Assembly (NCBI GenBank): GCA_017556885.1
Contig: JAFYLV010000021.1
Coordinates: 1 to 14,647, forward strand
Reading direction: 5' to 3'
DNA: 14,647 bases
From: Clostridia bacterium
GTDB lineage: Bacteria > Bacillota > Clostridia > Oscillospirales > QAMX01
Part shown: positions 13,945-14,647 of the stretch, piece after piece
Numbering within the stretch: position 1 is the first letter of the stretch
How the letters are laid out: every line of letters begins with the position of its first letter
Notes under the pieces: generated by a model
Database searches by the model: none
The model's input: only the letters and a program-made list of their open reading frames with translations
What the model was told of the DNA's origin: nothing
Program-made: the position numbers and the translations under genes

Positions 13945-14647
13945 ATGGATATGACGGAAATGAAACGGGAATTTGAACTGCGCCGCGCCGAAGGCCGCGA
14001 GCTTTTGCGCAACGTGAGCCTTGCGGAGGATCTCTACGCCACGGCGGCGGTGCTCTGCCTGCAGGATGGCGTGCGCACGGCAGAGGCGCAGGCTCAGCTG
14101 AAATTCACCGCCGAGTGGTTTGAGCATCCCCATCCCAACGGCCGCAACCACCGGGGAGAGGCGGACTTTGCCGCCATCGGCATGGTGCCCATCCTCTCGG
14201 ACGGTTATGACCGCCTTTCGGAGGAATGCCGTACCGCACTGGACCGGTTCTTCCTGGAGCAGGACTATCGCAGCATGCACGGCTCGGAGAACCACGCTAT
14301 TATGGCGCGGGTCGCCCGTTTGCTCGCGGCGGAATTTTATACCGACCGACAGTTTGTGCAGTACGGGAAATCTGCTGCGGAGATCCGTGCCGAGGATGAG
14401 GCCTACATCGACGAATTCATCATGTACCGCGCCGGCCGCGCCTGGGGCGAGTTTGACTCTCTTGGCTACGGGGCCGAGGATTTAAGCATTCTGAACACGC
14501 TCTACACCTACACCGGGAACGACCGTCTGCGCAAAAAGGCGGGCATGATGCTCGATATGATCCTGCTGGACATGATCGTGGACTCAAAAGAGGGCATCTA
14601 CGGCGGCGCCCACGGACGCAGCTATCCCGAGGCGGTGCTTGATTCCA
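13945..14647 (+). CDS. Uncharacterised helical protein, probably an alpha/alpha toroid, 3'-truncated
   Basis: ATG 13945 has GGAG 8 bases upstream and opens a frame that continues without a stop to the right edge, giving 234 residues. The sequence is helical throughout: MKREFELRRAEGRELLRNV at the start, HGSENHAIMARVARLLAAEF near 112-131, WGEFDSLGYGAEDLSILNTL near 166-185, and a GIYGGAHGRSYPEA block near 219-232. The pattern SENH plus E-x-D-S-x-x-Y resembles (alpha/alpha)-barrel proteins of the heparinase/alginate-lyase type and related bacterial proteins with a conserved HGRSY motif, which I recall without a known function. No signal peptide is present, which speaks against a secreted lyase. 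The fold suggestion is tentative; the gene itself is secure. Confidence 0.72.
   Translation, partial: MDMTEMKREFELRRAEGRELLRNVSLAEDLYATAAVLCLQDGVRTAEAQAQLKFTAEWFEHPHPNGRNHRGEADFAAIGMVPILSDGYDRLSEECRTALDRFFLEQDYRSMHGSENHAIMARVARLLAAEFYTDRQFVQYGKSAAEIRAEDEAYIDEFIMYRAGRAWGEFDSLGYGAEDLSILNTLYTYTGNDRLRKKAGMMLDMILLDMIVDSKEGIYGGAHGRSYPEAVLDS

Overview
The window looks like chromosomal DNA of a spore-forming, GC-rich member of the Clostridia (an Oscillospiraceae/Ruminococcaceae-type Firmicute). This is inferred from strong AGGAGG-type ribosome binding sites, consensus sigma-A-like promoters, compact rho-independent terminators, a SipL-like sporulation gene (SPOCS domain plus LysM) and a PHP-type histidinol phosphatase. 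I see no tRNA, rRNA, CRISPR array, insertion sequence or phage gene, and no gene-free stretch longer than about 170 bases.

Layout. (1) Bases 1-1621: the 3' part of a secreted NlpC/P60 peptidase gene, then a membrane-anchored polysaccharide deacetylase with a Pro-Thr linker, closed by a strong terminator. Both are cell-wall enzymes. (2) Bases 1637-3306, minus strand: a TPR protein and a DUF4037 nucleotidyltransferase-like protein, coupled by an ATGA overlap. (3) Bases 3418-4940: a divergently transcribed PHP-domain metallohydrolase with its own promoter and terminator. (4) Bases 4942-11406: a six-gene plus-strand unit with one near-consensus promoter and one terminator. It encodes an FkbH-like HAD protein, an acyl carrier protein, an MBOAT O-acyltransferase, an SGNH/DltD-like membrane-anchored protein, a ferredoxin-type aldo/keto reductase and an RlmA-type 23S rRNA methyltransferase. 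(5) Bases 11413-12234, minus strand: a HisJ-family PHP phosphatase. (6) Bases 12365-13871: sipL with a terminator. (7) From 13945: the start of a gene that runs off the window, probably an alpha/alpha-toroid protein of unknown function.

The most interesting part is the core of region 4. The four genes fkbH-like, ACP, MBOAT and SGNH have the logic of the Dlt D-alanylation system (carrier protein, MBOAT, DltD), but an FkbH-like enzyme stands where the adenylating enzyme DltA would be. FkbH enzymes are known to load a glyceryl unit from 1,3-bisphosphoglycerate onto a carrier protein. The inference is a system that esterifies a cell-surface glycan with D-glycerate or a related three-carbon acid. 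The attached acid and the acceptor glycan are predictions and cannot be read from the sequence.
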